Source: UBA7446 sp965656545 (lineage in GTDB: Bacteria > Bacteroidota > Bacteroidia > Flavobacteriales > Flavobacteriaceae). Taken from it: 64,000 bases of DNA. The notes under the pieces are model-generated. The model was not told where the DNA came from and ran no database searches. It saw nothing but the letters and a program-made list of their open reading frames with translations. The stretch lies in contig CBFHKZ010000005.1 in the NCBI GenBank assembly GCA_965656545.1, positions 62,001 through 126,000 of the forward strand. The letters are read 5' to 3'. Positions 8,397 through 17,468 of this stretch are shown one piece after another; positions within the stretch are counted from its first letter, which is position 1, and the number at the start of each line of letters is the position of its first letter. A program made the translations under genes and the position numbers.

Positions 8397-9056
8397 ATGA
8401 AAACCATTGCCGCTGCCGTGGAGGCGCATATCAAGTCAAAGCCTTTTTTGATTAGCGCACTTACCCAAGGGATTATCAACCTTACATCGCTGTCTCGAAT
8501 GATGCAAGAAGAGATTAAGGCGCAAACCCAAAAACCCGTGCGTACAGGTGCGATTGTTATGGCCCTTAAACGCCTGTCTACAGATTTGGAGTTTCGCCAT
8601 TCGCACAAAATCATCAAGACGTTAAAAAATATTGGAGATATAACGGTTCGTTCTGCACTTATTGATTACAACTTTAAAGTGTCAGACACCTTGCTTGCAG
8701 CCCAAGCCAAACTGCTTTCCCATTTGCAACTATCAAGTGAAAATTTCTACACCTCTTCCAGAGGCGTCCACGAGTGTAATATAGTCGTAAGCCAACATTT
8801 GGCCCCCATGGTTGACACACATCTTGCACAAGAACTTTGCTTGCACAAAGAAGAAAATCTATCTTCTATTACGCTAAAGCTACCAACAGAGAATGTTGCC
8901 ATTCCAGGTATTTATTACTTTGTTTTTCAGCGGCTTTCGTGGGAAGGAATCAATATTTACGAAGTCATATCTACTTCAAATGAATTTACCATATTGGTCA
9001 ATGATGCGCAAGTCGATAAGGCTTTTAGAGTTGTTAAAGACCTTAAGCAACTGTAG
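8397..9056 (+). CDS. ACT-domain protein related to the aspartokinase regulatory region
   Basis: A 219-aa protein with no kinase domain. The C-terminal part (residues about 160-219, including LPTENVAIPGIYYFVFQ and FTILVNDAQVDKAF) looks like an ACT domain of the kind found at the end of aspartate kinases, which bind amino acids. The N-terminal helical half (EEIKAQTQKPVRTGAIVMALKR region) resembles a small DNA- or protein-binding helical domain but I cannot assign it. An amino-acid-responsive regulator is an inference. It converges on mfd with a 14-nt 3' overlap. Confidence 0.65.
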   Translation: MKTIAAAVEAHIKSKPFLISALTQGIINLTSLSRMMQEEIKAQTQKPVRTGAIVMALKRLSTDLEFRHSHKIIKTLKNIGDITVRSALIDYNFKVSDTLLAAQAKLLSHLQLSSENFYTSSRGVHECNIVVSQHLAPMVDTHLAQELCLHKEENLSSITLKLPTENVAIPGIYYFVFQRLSWEGINIYEVISTSNEFTILVNDAQVDKAFRVVKDLKQL

Positions 9057-12000
9057 GCGCTTGTAGTTTTTGCAACAACTCGATGGCGTTTTCTATGGCG
9101 TCTACTTCATTGATTACCAACACCAATTTGTGTTTTCCCTTAGTGGTTTTTTCTTTAAGCTGCGCCTTGGCTAGGCTTCCTAGTTTACCAAGCATATATT
9201 GAAATGCTGGCGTTTGGTAGAAATCACTCTCTGGGCTGGCTTCAAAGGTGCAAATGCATTTTTGCTTTTTCAGCACTATTTTTTCAAACCCCAAGGATGC
9301 ACCGAGCCATTTAAAACGGACACTTTCAAAAAGCGCCAATGTTGGCTCTGGCAAGCTGCCAAACCTATCTTTAAGGGCATCTCCAAAAGCCGTCAGTTCG
9401 TCTTCTGTTTTGAGCGTGGAAAGTGCTTGGTATTGCGCCATTCGTTCTTTTACGTTGTTGATATAATCTGTTGGGAAGAAGACCTCAACATCTGTATCTA
9501 AAACCAGTTCTTTTGGCTTGGGCTTTTGATCGGGGTACAACGCCTTAAATTCATTTTGCTGCAACTCCTCAATGGCGTCTTTTAGTATTTTTTGATAGGT
9601 TTCAAATCCAATATCATTGATAAAACCACTCTGTTCGCCGCCCAATAAATCTCCTGCACCTCTAATTTCTAAATCTTTCATGGCAATTTGAAAACCCGAT
9701 CCAAGTGCGGTGTATTGACTGATGGCTTCCATGCGTTTTCGGGCATCTGGGGTGAGAACCGAAAAAGGGGGAGTAATAAAATAGCAAAATGCTTTTTTGT
9801 TGCTACGCCCAACACGACCACGCATCTGGTGCAAATCGCTTAACCCGAAATTATTGGCATTATTGATGAATATGGTATTGGCATTGGGAACGTCCAAGCC
9901 GCTCTCAATAATGGTAGTGGCTACCAACACATCAAATTCTCCACCAATAAAACCAAGCATCAGCTTTTCCAATGTGTTTCCTTGGAGTTGGCCGTGCGCA
10001 GTTGCTATGCGCGCATCGGGAACGAGGCGTTGTATTGCTCCAGAAACTTCTTTGATATTATCAATGCGATTATGTACAAAAAATACCTGTCCCCCGCGTT
10101 GCAATTCGTAAATCACAGCATCGCGAATTTGCACTTCGTTCCAAGATAACACCTGACTTTCAATGGGGTGTCGGTTGGGTGGAGGTGTATTGATAACGGA
10201 CAAGTCTCTTGCTGCCATTAGGCTAAACTGAAGGGTTCTTGGAATGGGTGTTGCAGTTAGTGTGAGTACGTCTACATGCTCTTTGAGTGCGCGCAGTTTT
10301 TCTTTAACGCCAACCCCAAACTTCTGCTCTTCGTCAACTATAAGCAGCCCTAAGTCTTTAAAAGAAACCGACTTCCCTACCAGTTGATGGGTGCCAATGA
10401 CAATATCTATGGCGCCATTGTCAATTCCTTCTAAAACGTCCTTTTTTTGTTTTGTGCTTCTAAATCGGTTTAGGTAATCTACCGTTACAGGAAAATCTTT
10501 AAGCCTATTGACAAAAGTATTGTGGTGTTGAAAAGCGAGGATGGTTGTAGGCACCAATACGGCTACTTGCTTCCCGTTATCAACGGCCTTAAACGCAGCT
10601 CTAATGGCTACTTCTGTTTTACCAAATCCAACATCACCACAAATTAATCTGTCCATGGGTTTTTGGTCTTCCATGTCTTGTTTAACTGCTTCGGTGGCTG
10701 TGCGCTGATCTGGGGTGTCTTCAAAAACAAATGAAGCTTCAAGCTCGTGTTGCAAATAGGTATCAGGTCCAGCTGCAAAACCTTTGTTCATACGCCGTTT
10801 GGCGTAGACGTTAATTAGGTTAAAGGCAATTTCCTTAACCCGTTTTTTGGTTTTTTGCTTGATTTTTTTCCAAGCGCCAGAACCTAGTTTATATACTTTG
10901 GGCGCAGCGCCGTCCTTTCCGTTGTATTTCGAAATTTTATGGAGCGAGTGAATGCTCACGTACAGGATATCCCTATCCCCATAAAAAAGCTTGATGGCAT
11001 CCTGTGTTTTTCCCTCAACATCGATGCGCTGTAGGCCTCCAAAAGTTCCAATACCATGATCGATATGCGTAACGTAATCGCCAACTTCCAACTCAGTCAA
11101 CGCCTTTAGGGATAAGGCTTGTTTTTTGGCGTAGCCATTTTTTAACCTAAACCGGTGATATCTTTCAAAAAGCTGATGGTCTGTGTAACAGACAATATTT
11201 TCATCTTCATCTACAAACCCTTGAAATAGTGGTGCGACCCAGCAGTGGAAAGACGTCTCAGGCGCAAGCTCCTCTATAATTTGAACCAGTCGTTTTTTTT
11301 GTGCATCAGAAGCACAAAAAACGTGATTGACCCCCTGCTTTTCCGTGTTTTCGTTTAGGTGGGTAACAAACCAGTCGAATTTACGCTGAAATCGCGGCTG
11401 GGGTTGGCATTCAAAAACCACAACATTATCCTTGGTTTCCGAAGCAAAATGCACTTGCTTGTGCACAGCTAAACCTTGCACAAACAGTTCTCCGTCCACA
11501 AAAAGGGCATCGGGCTGCAGCCGCCTTATTTCACCAGAAAGTGCGGCATAAGATTTTTCTGCGTGTGCAAACAAATGGTCCAATGAAGCTTGAATGGCAC
11601 TGGTATTTTGCACGCAAATCAAACTACCTTCATCTATGAATGACAACAGCGATTGTCGTTTTTCGTCTATTTCTTTTTGCTCAATATTGGCCAAGACCTG
11701 TATGGCATCCAAGGCTTGGGTCGAACGCTGACTGGTCACATCAAAACTGCGAATGGTATCAATTTCATCACCAAAAAATTCTATCCTAAAGGGTTCTTCA
11801 TGGCTGTAAGAATGCACATCTAAAATGCCACCCCGAACGGCAAATTCTCCTGGCTCAGAAACAAAGTCTACGCGCTTAAAGCCAAAGTCAAACAGCGTCT
11901 CGTTGACAAAATCAATGCTCAATTCATCCCCTTTTTTTATGGCTAGGGTTTTGCGCTGTAATTCTTTTGGCGTCAATACTTGTTCCGATAGTGCTTCGGG

Positions 12001-12357
12001 ATAGGTAATGACGAGTTGCCGGGGCGTATTTTTGATTTTTTGCAGCACCTCTGCTCGCAACAATACGTTGGCATTTTCCGTTTCTTCAGTCGCATAGGGA
12101 CGTCGGTAACTAGATGGAAAAAAAATGGGCGCTTGGGGGAGTAATACCTCCAAATCGTTAAGATAATAGGCTGCTTCTTCTTTGTCGTTGAGCACCCAAA
12201 TCAAGGTAGCGTTGTGTTGCTCGTACAGCGATTTGACTAAAAAGCTGTGTTTTGATCCAACAAGACCAGTAGCAAACACGCTACCATGATCTGAAGCGCT
12301 TTGGTATACGGCCCTGAATTGCGGATTATTTTGATACAGAACGGGAAGTTCGTTCAC
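9043..12357 (-). CDS. mfd: Transcription-repair coupling factor
   Basis: Mfd, an ATP-dependent translocase that removes RNA polymerase stalled at lesions and recruits UvrA. Visible parts: UvrB-like N-terminal domain, RNAP-interacting domain (VGDYVTHIDHGIGTF), helicase motif I (CGDVGFGKTE), motif II DEEQ, motif VI (QMRGRVGRS) and the C-terminal autoinhibitory domain. The frame is open to an ATG at 12486, but I favour the GTG at 12357 (1104 aa): it gives an N-terminus of normal length, a -7 box (TATTTTTG, 12371-12378) sits 13 nt upstream, and the longer version would overlap the promoter of the divergent GNAT gene. Confidence 0.95.
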   Translation of the reverse strand: MNELPVLYQNNPQFRAVYQSASDHGSVFATGLVGSKHSFLVKSLYEQHNATLIWVLNDKEEAAYYLNDLEVLLPQAPIFFPSSYRRPYATEETENANVLLRAEVLQKIKNTPRQLVITYPEALSEQVLTPKELQRKTLAIKKGDELSIDFVNETLFDFGFKRVDFVSEPGEFAVRGGILDVHSYSHEEPFRIEFFGDEIDTIRSFDVTSQRSTQALDAIQVLANIEQKEIDEKRQSLLSFIDEGSLICVQNTSAIQASLDHLFAHAEKSYAALSGEIRRLQPDALFVDGELFVQGLAVHKQVHFASETKDNVVVFECQPQPRFQRKFDWFVTHLNENTEKQGVNHVFCASDAQKKRLVQIIEELAPETSFHCWVAPLFQGFVDEDENIVCYTDHQLFERYHRFRLKNGYAKKQALSLKALTELEVGDYVTHIDHGIGTFGGLQRIDVEGKTQDAIKLFYGDRDILYVSIHSLHKISKYNGKDGAAPKVYKLGSGAWKKIKQKTKKRVKEIAFNLINVYAKRRMNKGFAAGPDTYLQHELEASFVFEDTPDQRTATEAVKQDMEDQKPMDRLICGDVGFGKTEVAIRAAFKAVDNGKQVAVLVPTTILAFQHHNTFVNRLKDFPVTVDYLNRFRSTKQKKDVLEGIDNGAIDIVIGTHQLVGKSVSFKDLGLLIVDEEQKFGVGVKEKLRALKEHVDVLTLTATPIPRTLQFSLMAARDLSVINTPPPNRHPIESQVLSWNEVQIRDAVIYELQRGGQVFFVHNRIDNIKEVSGAIQRLVPDARIATAHGQLQGNTLEKLMLGFIGGEFDVLVATTIIESGLDVPNANTIFINNANNFGLSDLHQMRGRVGRSNKKAFCYFITPPFSVLTPDARKRMEAISQYTALGSGFQIAMKDLEIRGAGDLLGGEQSGFINDIGFETYQKILKDAIEELQQNEFKALYPDQKPKPKELVLDTDVEVFFPTDYINNVKERMAQYQALSTLKTEDELTAFGDALKDRFGSLPEPTLALFESVRFKWLGASLGFEKIVLKKQKCICTFEASPESDFYQTPAFQYMLGKLGSLAKAQLKEKTTKGKHKLVLVINEVDAIENAIELLQKLQAPTVA

Positions 12358-12370
12358 TACTGCTTTTTGA

Positions 12371-12404
12371 CAAAAATACAAAGTAGTTGGCGTGTCAGCC
12401 CCAA
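12371..12404 (-). promoter_or_regulatory. mfd promoter
   Basis: Minus-strand -7 box TATTTTTG at 12371-12378 with TTG at 12402-12404, spacing 23 nt. It lies inside the longer potential mfd frame and supports the GTG start at 12357. Confidence 0.45.
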
Positions 12405-12474
12405 GAACGTTATTTTTTAAACAAATTTGTTCTTTGCTGTGAGGGAATAACACCTCAATATTCGTTAGAGTTAT

Positions 12475-12482
12475 TACATTTG
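12475..12482 (+). promoter_or_regulatory. -7 promoter box of the GNAT-aspartokinase operon
   Basis: TACATTTG, perfect TAnnTTTG, 7 nt before the ATG at 12490, so a very short leader is predicted. No good TTG at -33. Confidence 0.5.
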
Positions 12483-12489
12483 CCACCCG

Positions 12490-12984
12490 ATGGATAATCT
12501 AATCATACGTACTGCCACCGAAAGTGACGTGCCTGCCATACTTGGACTGATCCAAGAGCTGGCAACATTTGAGCGTGAACCGGATGCTGTAGCCGTTACT
12601 GAAGCGGAACTTCTGCAGGATGGTTTTGGCGAAAGCCCTGCGTTTGGGTGTTTTGTCGCTACCATTGAAAGTAAGGTAGTTGGTATTGCCTTGTATTACC
12701 CTTGTTATTCTACTTGGAAAGGCAAGTCTTGGCATTTGGAAGATTTGATAGTTACGGAACCTCACAGAGGAAAAGGAATAGGATTTGCGCTGCTAAAGAA
12801 ATTTATCTCTTTTGCCCATAACACGGGTGTGCGTCGAATCCAATGGGTGGTATTGGATTGGAATATGCCCGCCATTAATTTTTATGAAAAGCAAGGCGCA
12901 AAAACGCTGTCTGATTGGAATATCACTCAAATGACAGAAGGCGCTATGCAAAAATTTATAGCAGAACAAGATGCGGGTATTTAA
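12490..12984 (+). CDS. GNAT family N-acetyltransferase (diamine/SAT1-like)
   Basis: A 164-aa GNAT acetyltransferase. The acetyl-CoA loop reads RGKGIGFALL (motif A), preceded by EDLIVTEPHR, and the C-terminal strand has NMPAINFYEKQGA, a pattern shared with spermidine/spermine N1-acetyltransferase-like enzymes. Polyamine or small-amine acetylation is therefore possible but unproven. The 3' end overlaps the aspartokinase start by 14 nt, so translation of the two is probably coupled. Confidence 0.85.
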   Translation: MDNLIIRTATESDVPAILGLIQELATFEREPDAVAVTEAELLQDGFGESPAFGCFVATIESKVVGIALYYPCYSTWKGKSWHLEDLIVTEPHRGKGIGFALLKKFISFAHNTGVRRIQWVVLDWNMPAINFYEKQGAKTLSDWNITQMTEGAMQKFIAEQDAGI

Positions 12985-14221
12985 ATTTGGAGGTGCGTCG
13001 GTAAAAGACGCAGCAGGAGTAATTAATGTGGTAAAGGTGCTTACCGAAATGGGGCATGAAGACACCCTAGTTGTTGTTTCGGCAATGGGGAAGTCTACCA
13101 ATGCTTTTGAAGGCGTTGTTGATGCTTATTTCGAAGCCCCAGATTCTTGTAAGGCTGCCTTGCACGATTTGGAAATGTTCCATCAAGAGATTGTGGAGGC
13201 CTTATTTAATGGTGCACACGGGCCTGTTGCCAAGCGGGTTAAAAATTTGTGCGCCCAATGCGATACTTTTTTAGCCAATAACCGCTCGCCACACCGGGCG
13301 TTTGTATACGATCAAGTGGTAAGTTTTGGCGAGTTATTATCAACTTCCATTATTTGTGCTTATTTGAACCATGTAGGTATTGCTGCTGAATGGGTTGACG
13401 CACGGAGCTGTATCAAAACGGATAATTTCTACCGCAGTGCACACCTCAATTGGGAGCAAACCCAATTGGCCATTCAAGATCAAATTCAAGGCAATGTGTT
13501 AAAAGTCACCCAAGGATTTATTGCTTCCGATGAGAATAATTTCACCACCACCTTAGGGAGAGAAGGCTCTGATTATTCCGCTGCCATATTTGCTTATTGT
13601 TTGGGCGCAACAGACGTGACTATATGGAAAGACGTACAAGGCGTTTTGAATGCCGACCCACGGGTGTTTGATAAAACCCAACTGCTTGAGCACATTTCAT
13701 ATCAGGAAGCCATTGAGCTTGCTTTTTATGGGGCATCTGTGATTCACCCGAAAACCTTACAGCCTCTCCAAAGAAAAGAAATACCACTTTATGTAAAGTC
13801 CTTTTTAAATCCAAAACAAAAGGGCACTAAAGTGGGTAAGGGAGTACGTATGCAACCCGAAATTCCGTGTTATATCGTTAAAAAAGGCTTGTCGCTACTG
13901 CGTCTTTCTACGCGCGACTTTTCTTTTGTTGTGGAAGACAATATCAGTGATATATTCAAGCTTCTACATGAGCATAAGATGTCGGTTGACGTTATTCAAA
14001 ATTCGGCCATTAGCTTTTCAGTTTGCGTAGAAGACAAGTATCATAATATGGATGCCTTATTGCTTTCATTGCGATCTCGCTTTGACGTAAAACACACGCC
14101 TGATGTATCCCTTTACACAATTCGTCATTTTGAAGAAAATTCAGCAAATACACTGCTCAGCACCCACGAACTTGTATTGGAACAACGAACAGCAACCACC
14201 CTTCAATTGGTATTAAAATAA
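12971..14221 (+). CDS. Aspartate kinase, monofunctional
   Basis: Catalyses phosphorylation of aspartate, the first step toward lysine, threonine and methionine. The amino-acid kinase domain starts with KFGGASV at residues 4-10 (usually KFGGTSV) and contains the TTLGREGSDYSA catalytic segment and the DVTIWKDVQGVLNADPR nucleotide-binding segment. A C-terminal ACT region (about 300-416) follows, so feedback control is likely. At 416 aa it is slightly shorter than the typical 440-450. It overlaps the GNAT gene by 14 nt; an ACT protein of unknown role lies 4 kb upstream. Confidence 0.94.
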   Translation: MRVFKFGGASVKDAAGVINVVKVLTEMGHEDTLVVVSAMGKSTNAFEGVVDAYFEAPDSCKAALHDLEMFHQEIVEALFNGAHGPVAKRVKNLCAQCDTFLANNRSPHRAFVYDQVVSFGELLSTSIICAYLNHVGIAAEWVDARSCIKTDNFYRSAHLNWEQTQLAIQDQIQGNVLKVTQGFIASDENNFTTTLGREGSDYSAAIFAYCLGATDVTIWKDVQGVLNADPRVFDKTQLLEHISYQEAIELAFYGASVIHPKTLQPLQRKEIPLYVKSFLNPKQKGTKVGKGVRMQPEIPCYIVKKGLSLLRLSTRDFSFVVEDNISDIFKLLHEHKMSVDVIQNSAISFSVCVEDKYHNMDALLLSLRSRFDVKHTPDVSLYTIRHFEENSANTLLSTHELVLEQRTATTLQLVLK

Positions 14222-14222
14222 C

Positions 14223-14230
14223 TATATTTG
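14223..14230 (+). promoter_or_regulatory. -7 promoter box of the bifunctional acyltransferase gene
   Basis: TATATTTG, perfect TAnnTTTG, directly after the aspartokinase stop and 16 nt before the ATG at 14247. The nearest TTG is only 13 nt upstream. Confidence 0.5.
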
Positions 14231-14246
14231 GGTAACACTTACCCCA

Positions 14247-16055
14247 ATGCCTCTAGTATATCCTAAAGATGTAGCACTTGCCCTTGGACTGTCCAAAATT
14301 GGATTTGTTGGCCGCTTTATTGCCCGCATTGTCATGTGGTTTTTACGCCTACATAAAATCAATACCATTTATGACCGTTGTGTAGCAAATAGCGATGAAG
14401 CGCATTTCACCTCATCTCTATTGTATCAATTTAGGGCCAACTACCACATAAGCCCTTCAGAGTTAAAGCGTATTCCAACCAAAGGCCCTGTAGTGCTTGT
14501 TTCAAATCACGCTTTGGGAGGGTTGGATGGTATTATGCTCATACATCTTTTGCAAGAGGTACGTCCAGATTTTAAATTGATGGCAAACTTCATATTGGAA
14601 CGGGTTATCTTACTTAAAAAGTGGTTTATTGGCGTAAACCCGTTTGACGACAGCTTGACTTCAAAATCAAGTATAGGCGGATTTAGACAGGTATTGCGTC
14701 ACCTTGAAAACGACGGCCTCTTTGCGGTTTTCCCTGCTGGTGAAGTAGCTTCCAAATTAAAAAAGCAAGTCCCCATTGACCCCGTTTGGAATGCGGCAAC
14801 CATGCGCTTGATTCAACGCGCTAAAGTTCCGGTTGTGCCCGTTTATTTTCATGCCAGGAACAGCTCGTTGTTTTATCGGTTGGCCAAGATTCACCCGCTG
14901 CTTCGCACTGCAAGACTTCCTGCCGAATTGCTAACGCAACGCCGCAGAAGTATTGATATTCGCATAGGAAAACCCATTGCTGTAAAGGATCAGGACAATC
15001 ATCAATCTATTGAAGATTACTCCGATTTTGTAAGGCGTAAACTATACATGCTCTCCAATATTTATGAGCGCAAGTCTATTCTTAAGCGAGTGCCAAGAAC
15101 CTTAAATCGAAAAAACAATAAGGTGATGCCTATTGCCCCAGCAGTGCCAACATCATTGCAAGAACACGAAATTATTGATCTAAAAAACAACGGCAAATCG
15201 CTATTGGTTTCAAAAGACTATGAGTTGTTTTTGACTGCTTCAGACTTGATTCCAAACATATTAACAGAAATTGGCCGTCAACGGGAGATTGCTTTTAGGG
15301 CTGTTGGCGAGGGGACCAACAAATCCCTTGACTTGGATCATTATGACAACGACTACTTGCATCTGTTTTTATGGGACCATAAAGCCCGTGCCTTGGTGGG
15401 TGCCTACAGACTTGGGTTGGGCAAACAGTTGATGAACACACACGGCATTTCAGGATTTTATTTGTCCGAACTTTTCAAGTTTGAGCCCGAAATCATGTAT
15501 ATGTTTAACAACAGTATAGAACTTGGAAGGGCCTTTGTCTCACAAACATACCAACAGCGCCCCATGCCACTTTTCTTACTTTGGAAAGGAATTATTCACG
15601 CTACTTTACGGTATCCCGAATACGATTATTTAATGGGCAGTGTTAGCATCAGCAATCAGTTTTCAAAGTTTACCAAATCGCTTATGATTGAATTTATGCG
15701 TTCGCACTATTACGACCCCTACTTGGCGCAATACATAACCCCAAAAAAGGAGTTTAAAGTGAAACTTGACGATGCGGATAAAGAATTTGTATTTGACGAG
15801 ACTTCAGCTGATCTTAATAAGTTTGATAAATTAATTGATGAGGTTGAACCTGGGGCCTTGCGGTTGCCAGTACTTATTAAAAAGTATATCAAACAAAATG
15901 CACGTGTGGCTTCCTTTAATGTAGACCCGCTTTTTAACAATGCCATAGACGGCTTGATGTATATCAAAATCAAAGACATTCCATCGAGTACAGTTAAGCC
16001 AGTTTTGGAAGAATTTCAGGCTTCTCTGGAGCAAAAAACCTACGACAACAAATAA
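14247..16055 (+). CDS. Bifunctional PlsC-GNAT acyltransferase (OlsF/GlsF-type aminolipid synthase)
   Basis: A 602-aa fusion. The N-terminal half (about 70-270) is a PlsC/LPLAT-type O-acyltransferase with SNHALGGLDG as the catalytic His-Asp motif and FPAGEVAS as the substrate-binding motif. The C-terminal half (about 310-540) resembles the OlsB-like GNAT N-acyltransferases, with LVGAYRLGLG, ELGRAFVSQTYQ and LFLLWKGI. Proteins of this architecture make ornithine or glycine lipids by acylating an amino acid on N and then on O. Which amino acid this one uses is unknown. Its 3' end overlaps the convergent arsC-like gene by 16 nt. Confidence 0.82.
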   Translation: MPLVYPKDVALALGLSKIGFVGRFIARIVMWFLRLHKINTIYDRCVANSDEAHFTSSLLYQFRANYHISPSELKRIPTKGPVVLVSNHALGGLDGIMLIHLLQEVRPDFKLMANFILERVILLKKWFIGVNPFDDSLTSKSSIGGFRQVLRHLENDGLFAVFPAGEVASKLKKQVPIDPVWNAATMRLIQRAKVPVVPVYFHARNSSLFYRLAKIHPLLRTARLPAELLTQRRRSIDIRIGKPIAVKDQDNHQSIEDYSDFVRRKLYMLSNIYERKSILKRVPRTLNRKNNKVMPIAPAVPTSLQEHEIIDLKNNGKSLLVSKDYELFLTASDLIPNILTEIGRQREIAFRAVGEGTNKSLDLDHYDNDYLHLFLWDHKARALVGAYRLGLGKQLMNTHGISGFYLSELFKFEPEIMYMFNNSIELGRAFVSQTYQQRPMPLFLLWKGIIHATLRYPEYDYLMGSVSISNQFSKFTKSLMIEFMRSHYYDPYLAQYITPKKEFKVKLDDADKEFVFDETSADLNKFDKLIDEVEPGALRLPVLIKKYIKQNARVASFNVDPLFNNAIDGLMYIKIKDIPSSTVKPVLEEFQASLEQKTYDNK

Positions 16056-16465
16056 GTCACCACGAAGTTTTTGCAATACGCCTTTATTTCGTCTCTTGTT
16101 GCAGCAAAAGCAGCGTGTATTTCGTCTTCGTTTTCCGATACAAGCTTAGAAGGATCTGTAAAATTATGATGCCAGCGCCGTGCTTTTTCACTTGGGATAT
16201 ACGGGCAGTTTTCTTGCGCATGATCACAAACAGTTATGATATGATCAAAGGATATTTCCGCATATTCGTCTACGTGGTTTGATGTGTTCTCGCTGATATC
16301 AATACCCGCCTCTTGCATGATGCTAACTGCTCTGGGATTTAATCCGTGGGTTTCTATACCTGCGCTGTAAACCGATACGTTTTGACCGCCAAAAAACTGC
16401 ATATATCCGTGTGCCATTTGGCTTCGACATGAATTTCCGGTACAGAGAATTAAAATCTTTTTCAT
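16040..16465 (-). CDS. Low-molecular-weight phosphatase-fold arsenate reductase-like protein
   Basis: A 141-aa protein of the low-molecular-weight tyrosine phosphatase fold. The P-loop CX5R motif is C8-TGNSC-R14, followed by SQMAHG, typical of thioredoxin-coupled ArsC-type arsenate reductases; the further cysteines (near CDHAQENCPY) match the resolving positions of that group. Reduction of arsenate to arsenite is the likely activity. No arsenite transporter or ArsR gene is next to it. Convergent with, and 16 nt overlapping, the PlsC-GNAT fusion gene. Confidence 0.85.
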   Translation of the reverse strand: MKKILILCTGNSCRSQMAHGYMQFFGGQNVSVYSAGIETHGLNPRAVSIMQEAGIDISENTSNHVDEYAEISFDHIITVCDHAQENCPYIPSEKARRWHHNFTDPSKLVSENEDEIHAAFAATRDEIKAYCKNFVVTYLLS

Positions 16466-16516
16466 AGTTACGAAATAACAGCTATTAAAATGATTTAAGG
16501 TTTTCCCTAAGTTAAA

Positions 16517-17467
16517 TTAACTTAAAAAATGACCCTCATCCATCAATTGTTTGATTTTGAATAAGATTACTTCGCTCAATCGCAGATGGCTTTGTGTGGT
16601 CCATCCCGCAACGTGCGGCGAGAGAATAACCCGATTACTCGCTGTCAAAAACTGCCAATCATCAGATTGCTCAATATTTAAGTCAAAAGCAGCAGTTTCT
16701 ATATCAAGCACATCCAAACACGCCCCGTTGATTTTGTTGGCTTTGATTCCATTAACGAGATGTTCAATTACCACTTGGTTACCACGGGCGGTATTGATAA
16801 GCCAAAATGACTTTTTCATATTATCGATAAATTCATGGTCGACGTATTGTTGCGTACTTTCATTCAAAGGGAGGTGAATGCTAACTACATCTGCTTGATC
16901 GTATATTTTTTTAAGTGGCACTTGCTCGGCATATGCATCTCCCACATTATTTAGAATGTCGTGACACAAAACCTGAACGTCAAAACCAGCCAACTTACGT
17001 GCAAACTGTTTGCCGGTATGCCCATAGCCAATAATGCCGATTGTTTTTCCACCCAATTCCTCGCCGCGATTTGCTTCCCTTTGCCACTTGCCTGTGCGTA
17101 CTTCTTTATCGCCTTGTGGCAATTTGTTCAGCAGGCTTAACAGCATGCCTAACGCATGTTCGCCAACAGAAGGACTGTTGCCTTCTGGCGCAGCCAATAC
17201 CGCAATGTCCATTGCCGCTGCTGCTTTGACATCAATATTTTCTAGACCTGAACCCACACGAGCAATAAACCTTAAGTTTTTGGCTTTTTGCAGAAAGGGC
17301 TTATCAATGGGGAACCGACTCCTAATCACCAAACCGTGGTACTGCGCGATGTCTTGTGCAACGACTTCTTTTGAAGAATGGGTATCTACAATGTTTTCAA
17401 AGCCCAAAACTGCCAATTGCGCTATGAGAATGGGGTGGTTTTCGTCTAGGTGTAAAATGCGCATCAT
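16517..17467 (-). CDS. D-2-hydroxyacid dehydrogenase (phosphoglycerate dehydrogenase-like)
   Basis: NAD-dependent D-2-hydroxyacid dehydrogenase, 316 aa, with substrate-binding segment VGSGLENID, Rossmann motif GYGHTG at 147-152, the NTARG catalytic Arg loop and the SPHVAGWT catalytic His. It lacks the C-terminal ACT domain of long SerA proteins. 3-Phosphoglycerate, glyoxylate or hydroxypyruvate are all possible substrates. The start codon is 1 nt after the mgtE stop, so it is the last gene of a long minus-strand operon. Confidence 0.88.
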   Translation of the reverse strand: MMRILHLDENHPILIAQLAVLGFENIVDTHSSKEVVAQDIAQYHGLVIRSRFPIDKPFLQKAKNLRFIARVGSGLENIDVKAAAAMDIAVLAAPEGNSPSVGEHALGMLLSLLNKLPQGDKEVRTGKWQREANRGEELGGKTIGIIGYGHTGKQFARKLAGFDVQVLCHDILNNVGDAYAEQVPLKKIYDQADVVSIHLPLNESTQQYVDHEFIDNMKKSFWLINTARGNQVVIEHLVNGIKANKINGACLDVLDIETAAFDLNIEQSDDWQFLTASNRVILSPHVAGWTTQSHLRLSEVILFKIKQLMDEGHFLS

Positions 17468-17468
17468 G

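Noticed and set aside
12358..12486. Extension of mfd to the ATG at 12486.
   Set aside because: It would overlap the GNAT promoter box, adds 43 residues without family similarity, and a promoter box sits just before the GTG at 12357.
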